Source: Candidatus Fermentibacteraceae bacterium (GTDB lineage: Bacteria > Fermentibacterota > Fermentibacteria > Fermentibacterales > JCC-6). From it: a stretch of DNA of 6,956 nt. The number at the start of each line of letters is the position of its first letter. Position 1 is the stretch's first letter. Under the pieces are notes generated by a model. It saw nothing but the letters and a program-made list of their open reading frames with translations, made no database searches and was not told the origin of the DNA. Below, piece by piece: positions 1-6,525 of the stretch. The stretch is from the NCBI GenBank assembly GCA_030596465.1, contig JAUVJW010000102.1:1-6956 (forward strand). The letters are read 5' to 3'. A program made the position numbers and the translations under genes.

Positions 1-840
1 CCGCATATTGCATCAAGGAAAAACCCGGTTGGTTATATGGAAACAAACCGTGGATGCAATCACTTCTGTACCTACTGCAGCCAGACCATATTCGGACACA
101 ATGTCCGGGGGAAAAGTCCCGGGCGGGTGGTTGATGAAATGTTCAGAATGCTGGATCTGGGTTTCAATGATATTCATATCAAAGACGACAATTTTACCGC
201 AGATATTGAGAGAGCCAAGGTTATCTGCAGACTCCTTATCGAGAGAAAATTCCCCGCTCCCTGGGCTCTTCCCACCGGTGTCAATGTTCGTGATGTTGAC
301 AGTGAGTTTTTTCGTCTGGCAAAAGCATCAGGTTGCTACATGGTTTCATTCGGTATTGAAAGTGCTTCTCCTGAAATTCTTAAAAATGTGAACAAGAACC
401 AATCCCCAGAGCAGATCAGGCGTGCAGTAACTATGGCTCATGAAGCCGGGCTTGAAACAGTTGGCTTTTTCATGATTGGTCTTCCCGGCGATACCGAGGA
501 GACTATACAGGAAACCATGAGGTTTGCCTGCAATCTTCCGCTTACATACGCAAAAGCATCAATGACTCTGCCTTTTCCCTCAAGTGCCCTGTTCCGGCAG
601 ATTGATAAAGAAGGCAGAATCAAAACCAAGAACTGGGATATTTACAACTTTCACAGCACAACTGATGTGTGGGAACACGAAAATCTGTCCTGGGATGAAA
701 TTCGAAAATACTACGGCAAATTTCACAGAAAATTCTATTTCAGACCGTCATACATCTGGAACAGATTCTGGCGTGATATACGCATGGGTTATCTGTGGGA
801 TGATATTAAAGCTGTTCTCTCCAACAACTGGGGTGACTGA
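1..840 (+). CDS. Radical SAM enzyme, probably B12-binding class (C-terminal part, 5' truncated)
   Basis: The reading frame is open from base 1, so the start and any N-terminal domain lie outside the window; 279 residues are visible. The [4Fe-4S] ligands of the radical SAM core appear as C-x3-C-x2-C at visible residues 19, 23 and 26 (RGCNHFCTYC). Further hallmarks are KDDNFT (strand 2-type motif of B12-radical SAM proteins), GIESAS and MIGLPGDTEE, the last two typical of the Elp3/MiaB/NifB-like fold. The tail, rich in Trp, Tyr and Arg, resembles the C-terminal extension of BchE/HpnJ-like proteins. Such enzymes cleave SAM reductively to make a 5'-deoxyadenosyl radical; many in this class methylate or rearrange unactivated carbons. 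The substrate cannot be told. The ATG at 37 lies just before the cysteine motif and is not the true start, since conserved-looking sequence continues upstream. It ends 3 nt before the next gene, implying an operon. The B12-binding half is inferred from the subfamily, not seen. Confidence 0.9.
   Translation, partial: PHIASRKNPVGYMETNRGCNHFCTYCSQTIFGHNVRGKSPGRVVDEMFRMLDLGFNDIHIKDDNFTADIERAKVICRLLIERKFPAPWALPTGVNVRDVDSEFFRLAKASGCYMVSFGIESASPEILKNVNKNQSPEQIRRAVTMAHEAGLETVGFFMIGLPGDTEETIQETMRFACNLPLTYAKASMTLPFPSSALFRQIDKEGRIKTKNWDIYNFHSTTDVWEHENLSWDEIRKYYGKFHRKFYFRPSYIWNRFWRDIRMGYLWDDIKAVLSNNWGD
830..836 (+). promoter_or_regulatory. Ribosome binding site for the TTG start at 844
   Basis: GGGGTGA lies at the end of the upstream radical SAM gene, 7 nt before TTG at 844. 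It supports this non-ATG start, which is the one that retains the hydrophobic N-terminus of the PEGA/FGE protein. The next in-frame ATG (residue 27) would delete the membrane segment. Confidence 0.6.
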
Positions 841-843
841 CCC

Positions 844-2058
844 TTGAAGAAAATATTACCCGGTATTCTTCTTATTGTGTTATCAGTTTTCATCGCGGAA
901 AGGTTCTTTCCCCAGATACGTATGAAGCAACTCACTGTTGTTACAATTCCCGGTGGAGCTCTCGTCTCAATTAATGGAGTCCCCGCCGGGTTTTCTCCGC
1001 TTAAGCAATTCGTACCATACGGTGGAGTTTTTGTTGTTGCGGAGAAGGACGGTTTTTTCCTCTCCGATTCTCTGGTGAAATTACCCCTTGATACTCTTTT
1101 CCTTCAGCTCAGGGAAGGATGTCTTCTTGTTGTGAATACAAATCCTCCAGGATGTCATATAATTTCCCATGATTATTCAGGAATTTCACCGTGTTCTCTT
1201 GTGGTGGAATCAGGTAATTCGGTAGAGATAACAGCTCTTGGTGAAATGGGCATTTCCGTTACTCGTACTGTGAATGTACTTACTCCGGGAGCAAGGGTTG
1301 TGGAACTTGCAGTGCCCTATGAGTTTACCGATCAGACTGGCGGATTCGTATTTTCTGTTATTCCCCGTGACCTGCTGCCGTTTGCAATGGGGCCTTTGAC
1401 AGTTGGTCGGTATGAGGTAACGGTATCGCAATTCACTGATTTCATGAATGCGGTTGACCCGTGGCTGCTGACTGATTCCTTGTCTATTCGAGGGAGGACA
1501 TGCCTTATGGACAGTATCCTTAAATGCAACTGGAGATGTTCTGTGGGATTTAATATTGACACCACCGCTTACGCTCCTCTTGAGGGAACAAATGACTATC
1601 CCATGGTTGGAATGACCTGGAACGCGGCTGAATGGTATTGTGACTGGTTTTCTTCCACAGGGAGTACCGGGCTGGAGTTCCGGTTACTTAATGCTAATGA
1701 GTGGAGAATCCTTGCGGAACCCGGGGCTGATGTTCCCGTAAATTTGTCAGATATTAATGAAACCATTCTTTCAAGACATCCCGAGTTGAATGATGGCTGG
1801 AGAGAAAGCGCACCGGCAGGAGTTCTTGGTCAGAGCAGTTTTGGGCTTTGCGCGATGCAGGGTAATGTATGGGAATGGACATTCTCAGAGGGAATTGCAG
1901 TTGGAGGCAGCTGGCTTTCATCCGTTGAAGATTGTCGGGCAGGATCTATTATAAAGTTGAGCGATAATCTGGGTTATCCTTTTGTGGGCTTCAGGATTGT
2001 GGCGACAGGTTTTCCGACGGATAATAATTATTCGTCTATTTCGGGAATAGGAGACTGA
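844..2058 (+). CDS. Membrane-anchored PEGA-repeat protein with FGE-sulfatase (SUMF1-like) domain
   Basis: The protein has 404 residues and starts at TTG. Residues 4-19 form a hydrophobic segment after two lysines, giving an uncleaved anchor or signal peptide; there is no lipobox cysteine (first Cys is residue 93). Residues about 30-90 read as a PEGA domain (PGGALVSINGVPAGFSP) and about 91-157 as a second, more diverged one. Residues about 180-388 match the FGE fold: GRYEVT at 188-193, YPMVGMTW at 252-259, a WYC at 264-266, RLLNANEW at 280-287, GLCAMQGNVWEW at 334-345, GGSW at 354-357 and GFR at 382-384. True FGE uses a cysteine pair just after the GGSY/W motif to oxidise sulfatase cysteine to formylglycine. 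Here the first position is Ser359 and only Cys364 remains, so that activity is unlikely. The domain may be structural or ligand-binding, or do another FGE-family reaction. Topology predicts a periplasmic location. It sits 3 nt after the radical SAM gene and 2 nt before the ligase, within the operon. Confidence 0.87.
   Translation: MKKILPGILLIVLSVFIAERFFPQIRMKQLTVVTIPGGALVSINGVPAGFSPLKQFVPYGGVFVVAEKDGFFLSDSLVKLPLDTLFLQLREGCLLVVNTNPPGCHIISHDYSGISPCSLVVESGNSVEITALGEMGISVTRTVNVLTPGARVVELAVPYEFTDQTGGFVFSVIPRDLLPFAMGPLTVGRYEVTVSQFTDFMNAVDPWLLTDSLSIRGRTCLMDSILKCNWRCSVGFNIDTTAYAPLEGTNDYPMVGMTWNAAEWYCDWFSSTGSTGLEFRLLNANEWRILAEPGADVPVNLSDINETILSRHPELNDGWRESAPAGVLGQSSFGLCAMQGNVWEWTFSEGIAVGGSWLSSVEDCRAGSIIKLSDNLGYPFVGFRIVATGFPTDNNYSSISGIGD
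2050..2053 (+). promoter_or_regulatory. Ribosome binding site for the acyl-CoA ligase
   Basis: GGAG ends 7 nt before the ATG at 2061 and lies inside the last codons of the upstream PEGA/FGE gene, consistent with coupled translation along the operon. Confidence 0.6.
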
Positions 2059-2060
2059 TT

Positions 2061-3794
2061 ATGAACAGAGTTATACCTGGTGGGCCTCTTTGTCAGGTTC
2101 CCGAATTTCAAAGCATACCAGATATTGTAATGAATTCAGCTCGAAAATTTCCCGACAGAATTGCTGTCCGGGAACCGGCAGAGCTGGGAAAATTCAAATC
2201 AATAAGTTACAGAGAGTTTGCCGGGAATATTGACTGGGTAGCCCGGGGAATACTTGAGACTGTTGAGAAGCCTGTGGTGGCTGTGGTTGGTAAGAACAGT
2301 ATTTCATGGTACACCGCATACCTGGCAGTTCACCGTGTCGGGGGAATCATTGTTCCAATAGACCCGGGCCTTCCTCAATCTGATATGCACAACATTCTTC
2401 ATTATTCAGGTGCTACTATGATCTTTCATGATGTGGACTTTGGAGACCGGTTTGAAGGCTGCAGGGACATAATTACGGTGACCATGAATGCAGGCTTCAA
2501 GGATGCTCCAATCCGGTTCAGCAGTATTCTTCGAAAGGGCAGAACAAGCAAATTGGATCTTCCCGCTGTATATGATGTGAATAAGCCAGCCATCATCAGC
2601 TATACTTCGGGAACCACCGGGCTTGCAAAGGGTGTTGTTCACTCACAGGGTACAATTCTTGCTAATATCAGGCAGACCCTGCAGTTTACTCCGATCAACG
2701 AGAACGATGTTTTTCTCAGTGTGCTTCCTGTGCATCATTTATTTGAGGGAACTTGCGGGTTTCTTGTTCCACTTGCTTCCGGCGCGGAAATTGCCATAGC
2801 GCACGGACTTCGTTATGTGGCTGCCGATCTTGCTTTCACCCACGCGACAATTCTGCTTGCGGTTCCCCTCCTCTGGGAAACCTTGTATCGCAGAATTATG
2901 GATAACATCAAATCTTCTTTTACAGGTAAAGCGAAATTCGGTGTTGGACTGGCAGTTTCTACAGTTACAGAAAAAATGGGGATAAAGGGATTCAGGAAAA
3001 AAGTATTCAACCCTGTACACGAAAAATTTGGTGGGAAACTGCGTCTTCTTATCTCCGGGGGTGCCGGGATTGATCCGCAGGCACTTAAGGGTCTTGAAAA
3101 GCTTGGCTTCAAGATGCGTGAGGGATACGGTCTTACAGAGACAGCACCCATTATCTCAGCCAACAGACCTGGTGCCAACAAATACGGAAGCGTGGGACCT
3201 CTGCTTCCCGGGATTGATTGCAGAATAAATGAACCTGACGAGTTCGGCGTTGGCGAGATCATAGTCAAGGGTCCCAATGTCATGCTGGGGTATCACGGGA
3301 ACCCGGAGGAAACTGCTGAGGTGCTTTCAAAGGATGGCTGGTTTCGAACGGGAGACTTTGGATACCTTGACGATGAAGGATTTCTCTTTATCACCGGTAG
3401 GAAAAAAAATGTAATTATCGCCAAGAACGGCAAGAATGTTTATCCCGAAGAAATTGAAACCAGATTAGGCAGGTTTAATCACATAAAGGAATGCATGGTT
3501 TTCGGTAGAACTTCTGAGGCAAAGGGTGAGGAAATCTGCGCACTTCTTGTTCCCGATGGTGATTTGCTCATAGAGGAAGCTGACAGTCAGAACAGGAAGA
3601 TAACCCGGGATGACGAAATTATGGCTATGAAAAAAGCTGTGAAAACCTATAATTCGTCTGCGGAGAGTTACAAGAGGATTGCCGGTTTCATTATATATCC
3701 GGACGAGCTTCCCAAGACTACTACGAAAAAGATCAAGCGGAGTGTCGCTTTAAAAGAAGCGGGTCTTTCTCCCAGCGAGGTATTCAGACCGTAA
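2061..3794 (+). CDS. AMP-forming acyl-CoA ligase (long-chain fatty acid-CoA ligase type)
   Basis: This 577-residue protein has the full ANL adenylating-enzyme motif set and a normal length, so it should be active. The phosphate-binding loop YTSGTTGLAKGVV is at 181-193, VLPVHHLFE at 221-229, ISGGAGID at 331-338, the adenine-binding YGLTETAP at 356-363, GWFRTGD with the ribose-binding Asp at 426-432, and GRKKN hinge region at 446-450. The C-terminal catalytic lysine lies in PKTTTKKIKR at 551-560. The family activates a carboxylic acid with ATP to an acyl-adenylate and then transfers it to CoA (or sometimes to an acyl carrier protein). The PVHHLFE stretch and overall size favour a fatty acid over acetate or an aromatic acid, but chain length cannot be read. 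An added charged stretch at about 500-530 separates the last strands of the C-terminal domain, as in some FadD15-like ligases. No transmembrane segment is evident, so it is cytoplasmic or membrane-peripheral. Its stop codon shares one base with the flippase start, arguing for a joint role, perhaps supplying acyl groups for a surface lipid or glycan; a housekeeping fatty-acid role is equally possible. Confidence 0.93.
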   Translation: MNRVIPGGPLCQVPEFQSIPDIVMNSARKFPDRIAVREPAELGKFKSISYREFAGNIDWVARGILETVEKPVVAVVGKNSISWYTAYLAVHRVGGIIVPIDPGLPQSDMHNILHYSGATMIFHDVDFGDRFEGCRDIITVTMNAGFKDAPIRFSSILRKGRTSKLDLPAVYDVNKPAIISYTSGTTGLAKGVVHSQGTILANIRQTLQFTPINENDVFLSVLPVHHLFEGTCGFLVPLASGAEIAIAHGLRYVAADLAFTHATILLAVPLLWETLYRRIMDNIKSSFTGKAKFGVGLAVSTVTEKMGIKGFRKKVFNPVHEKFGGKLRLLISGGAGIDPQALKGLEKLGFKMREGYGLTETAPIISANRPGANKYGSVGPLLPGIDCRINEPDEFGVGEIIVKGPNVMLGYHGNPEETAEVLSKDGWFRTGDFGYLDDEGFLFITGRKKNVIIAKNGKNVYPEEIETRLGRFNHIKECMVFGRTSEAKGEEICALLVPDGDLLIEEADSQNRKITRDDEIMAMKKAVKTYNSSAESYKRIAGFIIYPDELPKTTTKKIKRSVALKEAGLSPSEVFRP

Positions 3795-5221
3795 TGGCTG
3801 GTCGCAAGGCGAACAGCGTTTACATGCTGATGGGTCAGATATTCGGCAAAGCCGGTCTTTTCGTCTCGCTGATGATCTATTCCAGAATTCTTGATGATGG
3901 CTCATTCGGTGAATTGCTTTTTGCTGTTGCAGTTGGTCTTATCGTCATATTCCTGAGTGATATGGGTGCTACGATGCTTATCACAAGGAGGATTGCCGCA
4001 GGCAGCCCAATGAACAGAACTCTTTCCTCAGCCATTTTTCTTCGAACAGGGCTTTCGATGGTTACGGTCACAACAGTAATGTTCGCGGGTTGGGCAGCAG
4101 GTTATTCCAGCAGCCAGCTTACATTGATTCTGCTTGTTTCAACAGGTTTTGTTCTTGACGGTTTCTGTGAAACCTCTTTTGCGGTATTTCGAGCCAGGGG
4201 AGTGATGGTATACGAGGCCATAGCCAGAGCAATACACGGAATTCTGGGAGTTGGTCTTGCGGTATTCGCCTGGAAAACCGGGCAGGGAGTTTTCTTTGCG
4301 GGGGGAACTTATATTTTAAGAGAGATTCCAGCGGTGCTGTTTGTCTATGCTGTACTACCGGGAAAAATGTCATTTCGTATAAACTGGTCCCACGAGGTAT
4401 TTTCATCTGTTATTCCTCTCATGAAGGCGGCTATTCCTCTGGGGCTTGTGGGCATACTATTCGCCGCGGGAGAGAGGTTGGATGGTGTATTTATCAAAGC
4501 GGAACTGGGTGACGAGGCTATTGCAGCCTACCAGCAATGCATTAAAATACTTGAAGCTCTGGTTCTTATTGTAACCCCGACCCTGCTTCCCGGAGCTCTT
4601 TTTGCCGCGCTGTGTGAAGCAGTACAGACGAGCTGGGGAAAAGCCAGAGAGAGAATTGCCTGGATGACGGAACTTTTCCTGGTAATTGCCATAATTCTGA
4701 TAATCCCACTTTGGGTGGCGGAGCAGAATGTTCTGAGAATTGTGTGGGGAAATGAATTCCTTCGGGGTGTATCACCGGGTGAGTTGCGATCTGCTTTCAG
4801 GATAGTACTGATGACGCTTCCGGTAGCTTACATATTTCACATGTTCATGGCAGTAATGATTTCTCTGGAAAGACAGAGAAAAGCGGTTCCATTAGTTGCC
4901 ATGGCTCTGATCATAGAAATCATTCTTTTTCTGACCCTTATTCCCACTTTGGGAATTGTGGGAGCGGCAATAGCGCATCTTGTGCTCTTGTTTTCTGTTG
5001 CGGTAATGCTTTCATGGGATGTTCACCGTAAATACGGGCCGACCGGTTTTACCAGGGGCGCAAGAAGACCTGCTATCGCAGTTCTTCCTTCGTTTGCGGT
5101 TCTTTTTTTGCAGCCGTTCAACCCTATAGCAAATGCCGCTGTTTCACTGGCTGTATTCATTGCTGTCTGGTTGATGTCTGGAGGAATAAAAATAATCCCC
5201 CGGAGAAAACCCTTAAGGTAG
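3794..5221 (+). CDS. Polysaccharide/lipid-linked oligosaccharide flippase (Wzx-like, MOP superfamily)
   Basis: This 475-residue protein is almost wholly hydrophobic, with about 13-14 membrane segments (roughly 12-30, 40-56, 82-101, 108-125, 145-162, 170-188, 206-225, 250-272, 291-308, 334-356, 365-386, 388-406, 425-440, 446-463). The N-terminus (short basic stretch, then GQIFGKAGLFVSLMIYSRIL, then a phenylalanine-gly-glu loop and SDMGATMLITRRIA) is the usual opening of Wzx/RfbX and related export proteins. Charged residues inside or near membrane segments (Arg135, Glu177, Glu227-Arg228-Asp230) fit a substrate path for an anionic lipid-linked glycan. The family moves undecaprenyl-linked repeat units, or other lipid-linked precursors, across the inner membrane. 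Start ATG at 3794 overlaps the previous stop (TAATG). The nearest Shine-Dalgarno-like run, GAGGT at 3777-3781, is 12 nt away and weak, so translation probably relies on coupling to the ligase. The 3' end overlaps the convergent amidotransferase gene by 9 nt. No glycosyltransferase, polymerase or ligase for the glycan is in the window, so its substrate is unknown. Confidence 0.88.
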   Translation: MAGRKANSVYMLMGQIFGKAGLFVSLMIYSRILDDGSFGELLFAVAVGLIVIFLSDMGATMLITRRIAAGSPMNRTLSSAIFLRTGLSMVTVTTVMFAGWAAGYSSSQLTLILLVSTGFVLDGFCETSFAVFRARGVMVYEAIARAIHGILGVGLAVFAWKTGQGVFFAGGTYILREIPAVLFVYAVLPGKMSFRINWSHEVFSSVIPLMKAAIPLGLVGILFAAGERLDGVFIKAELGDEAIAAYQQCIKILEALVLIVTPTLLPGALFAALCEAVQTSWGKARERIAWMTELFLVIAIILIIPLWVAEQNVLRIVWGNEFLRGVSPGELRSAFRIVLMTLPVAYIFHMFMAVMISLERQRKAVPLVAMALIIEIILFLTLIPTLGIVGAAIAHLVLLFSVAVMLSWDVHRKYGPTGFTRGARRPAIAVLPSFAVLFLQPFNPIANAAVSLAVFIAVWLMSGGIKIIPRRKPLR

Positions 5222-6274
5222 CAGTTTCCTGATACCCATGGCAAATTTCCTGAAGGACGCGTTCCTGGTTTTGAAGTTGAAGACACTTTTCTTTTTTATT
5301 TCTTTCAGAATAGAACGGTCACATCCGATTCCTGCCATGAATTCATCAAAACCTTCCGGTGGCCCGACAGGTTCCCGCTCTTTAACAATTCTGAGAGCCT
5401 CTTCCCGGCTGATAACACCGGCTCTGGTCATGTTGGCATAGAGGTACTCATATTTCCCGAAACCTGTACGCTCTTTGAAAAGATAGCTTGAGTGTGGAGT
5501 ACCAAGGCAGTCGTATCTGACGCTGGTCATATTTTTTCCGAAATCCAGTTCTTTGTTCAGTGTTTCATAAATGACCGGGAGATCCCAGGGAATGTAGTTG
5601 GGAAGGTTAATCTGCTTTACGCCGAACATCCGTTTCCATGTAGGGAAGAGGAAGTCCCATTTCAATTCCTTCATGTCAAACTCTGATTTCATTATGTCTT
5701 TGAAGCAGACTCTGTCCATGTAGGAGGTTTCCGGTGGAGGAGATTCAAGTATATCGGAGAATCCGGCAGCGATCAGTCTGATACCCTGAGCGTCCGCTGC
5801 TCTGAAAATAGCCGTTGGCATGAGAACGACACACGCTGCGCAGAATTCCCCGGTGGCTTCCAGTGCTCTCTTGTAGACTCTGTTAAGAAGCTTTCTGTCC
5901 GGTGAATAAGTGATTAGATCCACACCAAGCCTGGCAGCTGCTTCTTTAACGAATACCAGAGCATTGGGATCAAGAAAACCATTATCGAAATTAAACGCAA
6001 GACAGCGCATATTGTATTTGTTTTTCATCAGCCAGAGGGTGTAGGTACTGTCCTTACCACCGCTGAAAGGAACCATTATATCGTACTTTTGCCCCTTGCC
6101 TCTGTATCTGTCCAGAATTTTCTCAAGTTTTTTCTCTCTTGCCTTCCAATCAATGTTGGCGTACTTTGCATCAAATTCGCGACAGACTCTGCATTCCCCC
6201 TTTTCATCGAAATCGATGTTTGGGTAATTAGAGGGAAGAATGCATCTGGTGCATCTTACTATTTTCTCAGCCAT
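5213..6274 (-). CDS. N-acetyl sugar amidotransferase (WbpG/PseA-type, PP-loop ATP pyrophosphatase)
   Basis: I take the start as ATG at 6274, giving 353 residues. A GAAAGG Shine-Dalgarno sits 6 nt upstream, and MAEKIVRCTRC is the usual family opening; a TTG at 6337 would add 21 residues of unconvincing sequence. An N-terminal four-cysteine site (CTRC at 8-11, CRVC at 28-31) should bind zinc. The ATP-binding PP-loop SGGKDS is at 71-76 in MVPFSGGKDSTYTLWLMK-type context. A second Cys pair, CAAC, is at 145-148. DCLGTPHSSYL at 255-265, GFGKYEY at 271-277 and AGVISREEAL at 285-294 match the conserved C-terminal block. The family adenylates an N-acetyl group on a nucleotide-linked sugar and replaces its oxygen with ammonia, forming an acetamidino sugar, as in Pseudomonas WbpG and Campylobacter PseA pathways. 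Ammonia normally comes from HisH/HisF-like partners, none of which is here. The gene is cytoplasmic and appears to be transcribed alone, divergent from the gene at 6526 and convergent with the flippase. It supports a surface-glycan role for the locus. Confidence 0.9.
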   Translation of the reverse strand: MAEKIVRCTRCILPSNYPNIDFDEKGECRVCREFDAKYANIDWKAREKKLEKILDRYRGKGQKYDIMVPFSGGKDSTYTLWLMKNKYNMRCLAFNFDNGFLDPNALVFVKEAAARLGVDLITYSPDRKLLNRVYKRALEATGEFCAACVVLMPTAIFRAADAQGIRLIAAGFSDILESPPPETSYMDRVCFKDIMKSEFDMKELKWDFLFPTWKRMFGVKQINLPNYIPWDLPVIYETLNKELDFGKNMTSVRYDCLGTPHSSYLFKERTGFGKYEYLYANMTRAGVISREEALRIVKEREPVGPPEGFDEFMAGIGCDRSILKEIKKKSVFNFKTRNASFRKFAMGIRKLLP

Positions 6275-6280
6275 GCCCAG

Positions 6281-6286
6281 CCTTTC
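6281..6286 (-). promoter_or_regulatory. Ribosome binding site deciding the amidotransferase start
   Basis: On the minus strand GAAAGG lies 6 nt before ATG at 6274. It favours this start over the in-frame TTG 63 nt upstream at 6337. Confidence 0.6.
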
Positions 6287-6302
6287 AACGGTCGCGAAAT
6301 TA

Positions 6303-6319
6303 CATACTAAAATAGTATG
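6303..6319. repeat. 7-bp inverted repeat, possible operator or leader hairpin
   Basis: CATACTA and TAGTATG are perfect inverted copies separated by AAA. It lies 29-45 nt upstream of the amidotransferase ATG. If that gene is transcribed from the candidate promoter at 6357-6384, the repeat falls in its 5' leader and could form a weak AT-rich hairpin or bind a dimeric regulator. It is not followed by a T-run, so it is not a terminator. A repeat of this size can arise by chance in AT-rich DNA. Confidence 0.4.
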
Positions 6320-6356
6320 ACTTTCCCCGTCCCGCAATACTACTCTAAATAATTAC

Positions 6357-6384
6357 GATATAACGATTTGAAAATATATTGCAA
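6357..6384 (-). promoter_or_regulatory. Candidate sigma70-type promoter for the amidotransferase gene
   Basis: Read on the minus strand, TTGCAA (6384-6379) is followed after 16 nt by TATATC (6362-6357). It would start transcription near 6350, some 75 nt before the ATG at 6274. The boxes are imperfect and the region is AT-rich, so other -10 boxes such as TAATTA nearby are possible. Confidence 0.3.
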
Positions 6385-6470
6385 CTGTCATCATCCGTGA
6401 GGAACATAACACCATTACATTCAGATGCATAGAGAACAGGCGTATGACTGAACTTATTCTATCTTTAGCT

Positions 6471-6499
6471 GTGACATACAGGGCGCAATAAATTATCTT
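6471..6499 (+). promoter_or_regulatory. Candidate sigma70-type promoter for the radical SAM gene at 6526
   Basis: GTGACA (6471-6476, five of six matches to TTGACA) is followed after exactly 17 nt by TATCTT (6494-6499, four of six matches to TATAAT). Transcription would begin near 6506, just upstream of the Shine-Dalgarno sequence at 6512, giving a short leader of about 20 nt. Confidence 0.35.
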
Positions 6500-6511
6500 C
6501 CACCTGTCTTG

Positions 6512-6518
6512 AAGGAGG
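6512..6518 (+). promoter_or_regulatory. Strong ribosome binding site for the TTG start at 6526
   Basis: AAGGAGG is a near-perfect anti-16S match placed 7 nt before TTG at 6526. It fixes this start despite the non-ATG codon. Confidence 0.8.
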
Positions 6519-6525
6519 AATCAAT

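Larger units (their letters stand above)
6275..6525. other. Divergent intergenic region, AT-rich
   Basis: This 251-nt stretch separates the starts of two divergent genes and is the only real non-coding gap in the window. It is clearly richer in A and T than the flanking genes between about 6300 and 6400. It should hold promoters for both directions. I see no tRNA, riboswitch core or convincing small ORF. In particular I could not recognise a cobalamin riboswitch upstream of the B12-type radical SAM gene. Confidence 0.7.

Noticed and set aside
8..391. Plus-strand open frame of 127 codons overlapping the radical SAM gene
   Set aside because: It is an alternative frame of the region encoding the radical SAM cysteine motif and shows no domain of its own.
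2813..3283. Long minus-strand open frame (156 codons) inside the acyl-CoA ligase gene
   Set aside because: It lies opposite the conserved motifs of a clearly real gene, has a low-complexity composition rich in Pro, Ser and Arg, and no recognisable domain or Shine-Dalgarno. It is a shadow of the ligase codons.
118..3611. Several CCCGGG hexamers scattered through the plus-strand operon (at least six)
   Set aside because: They lie in coding sequence in differing frames with no regular spacing; modest excess probably reflects Pro/Gly/Arg codon choice, not a functional site.
5222..5305. Possible terminator for the flippase operon just past its stop, with a T-rich run near 5286-5305
   Set aside because: The only stem nearby (AGGA/TCCT around 5252-5264) is four pairs long and not adjacent to the T-run, which is simply lysine codons of the opposite gene.
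6275..6337. Extending the amidotransferase to the upstream TTG at 6337
   Set aside because: The added 21 residues do not resemble the family N-terminus and would cover the inverted repeat; the ATG at 6274 has its own Shine-Dalgarno.
6315..6449. 8-bp direct repeat GTATGACT at 6315-6322 and 6442-6449 in the divergent region
   Set aside because: An 8-mer occurring twice in 250 bases is close to chance expectation, and the two copies have no shared position relative to the candidate promoters.
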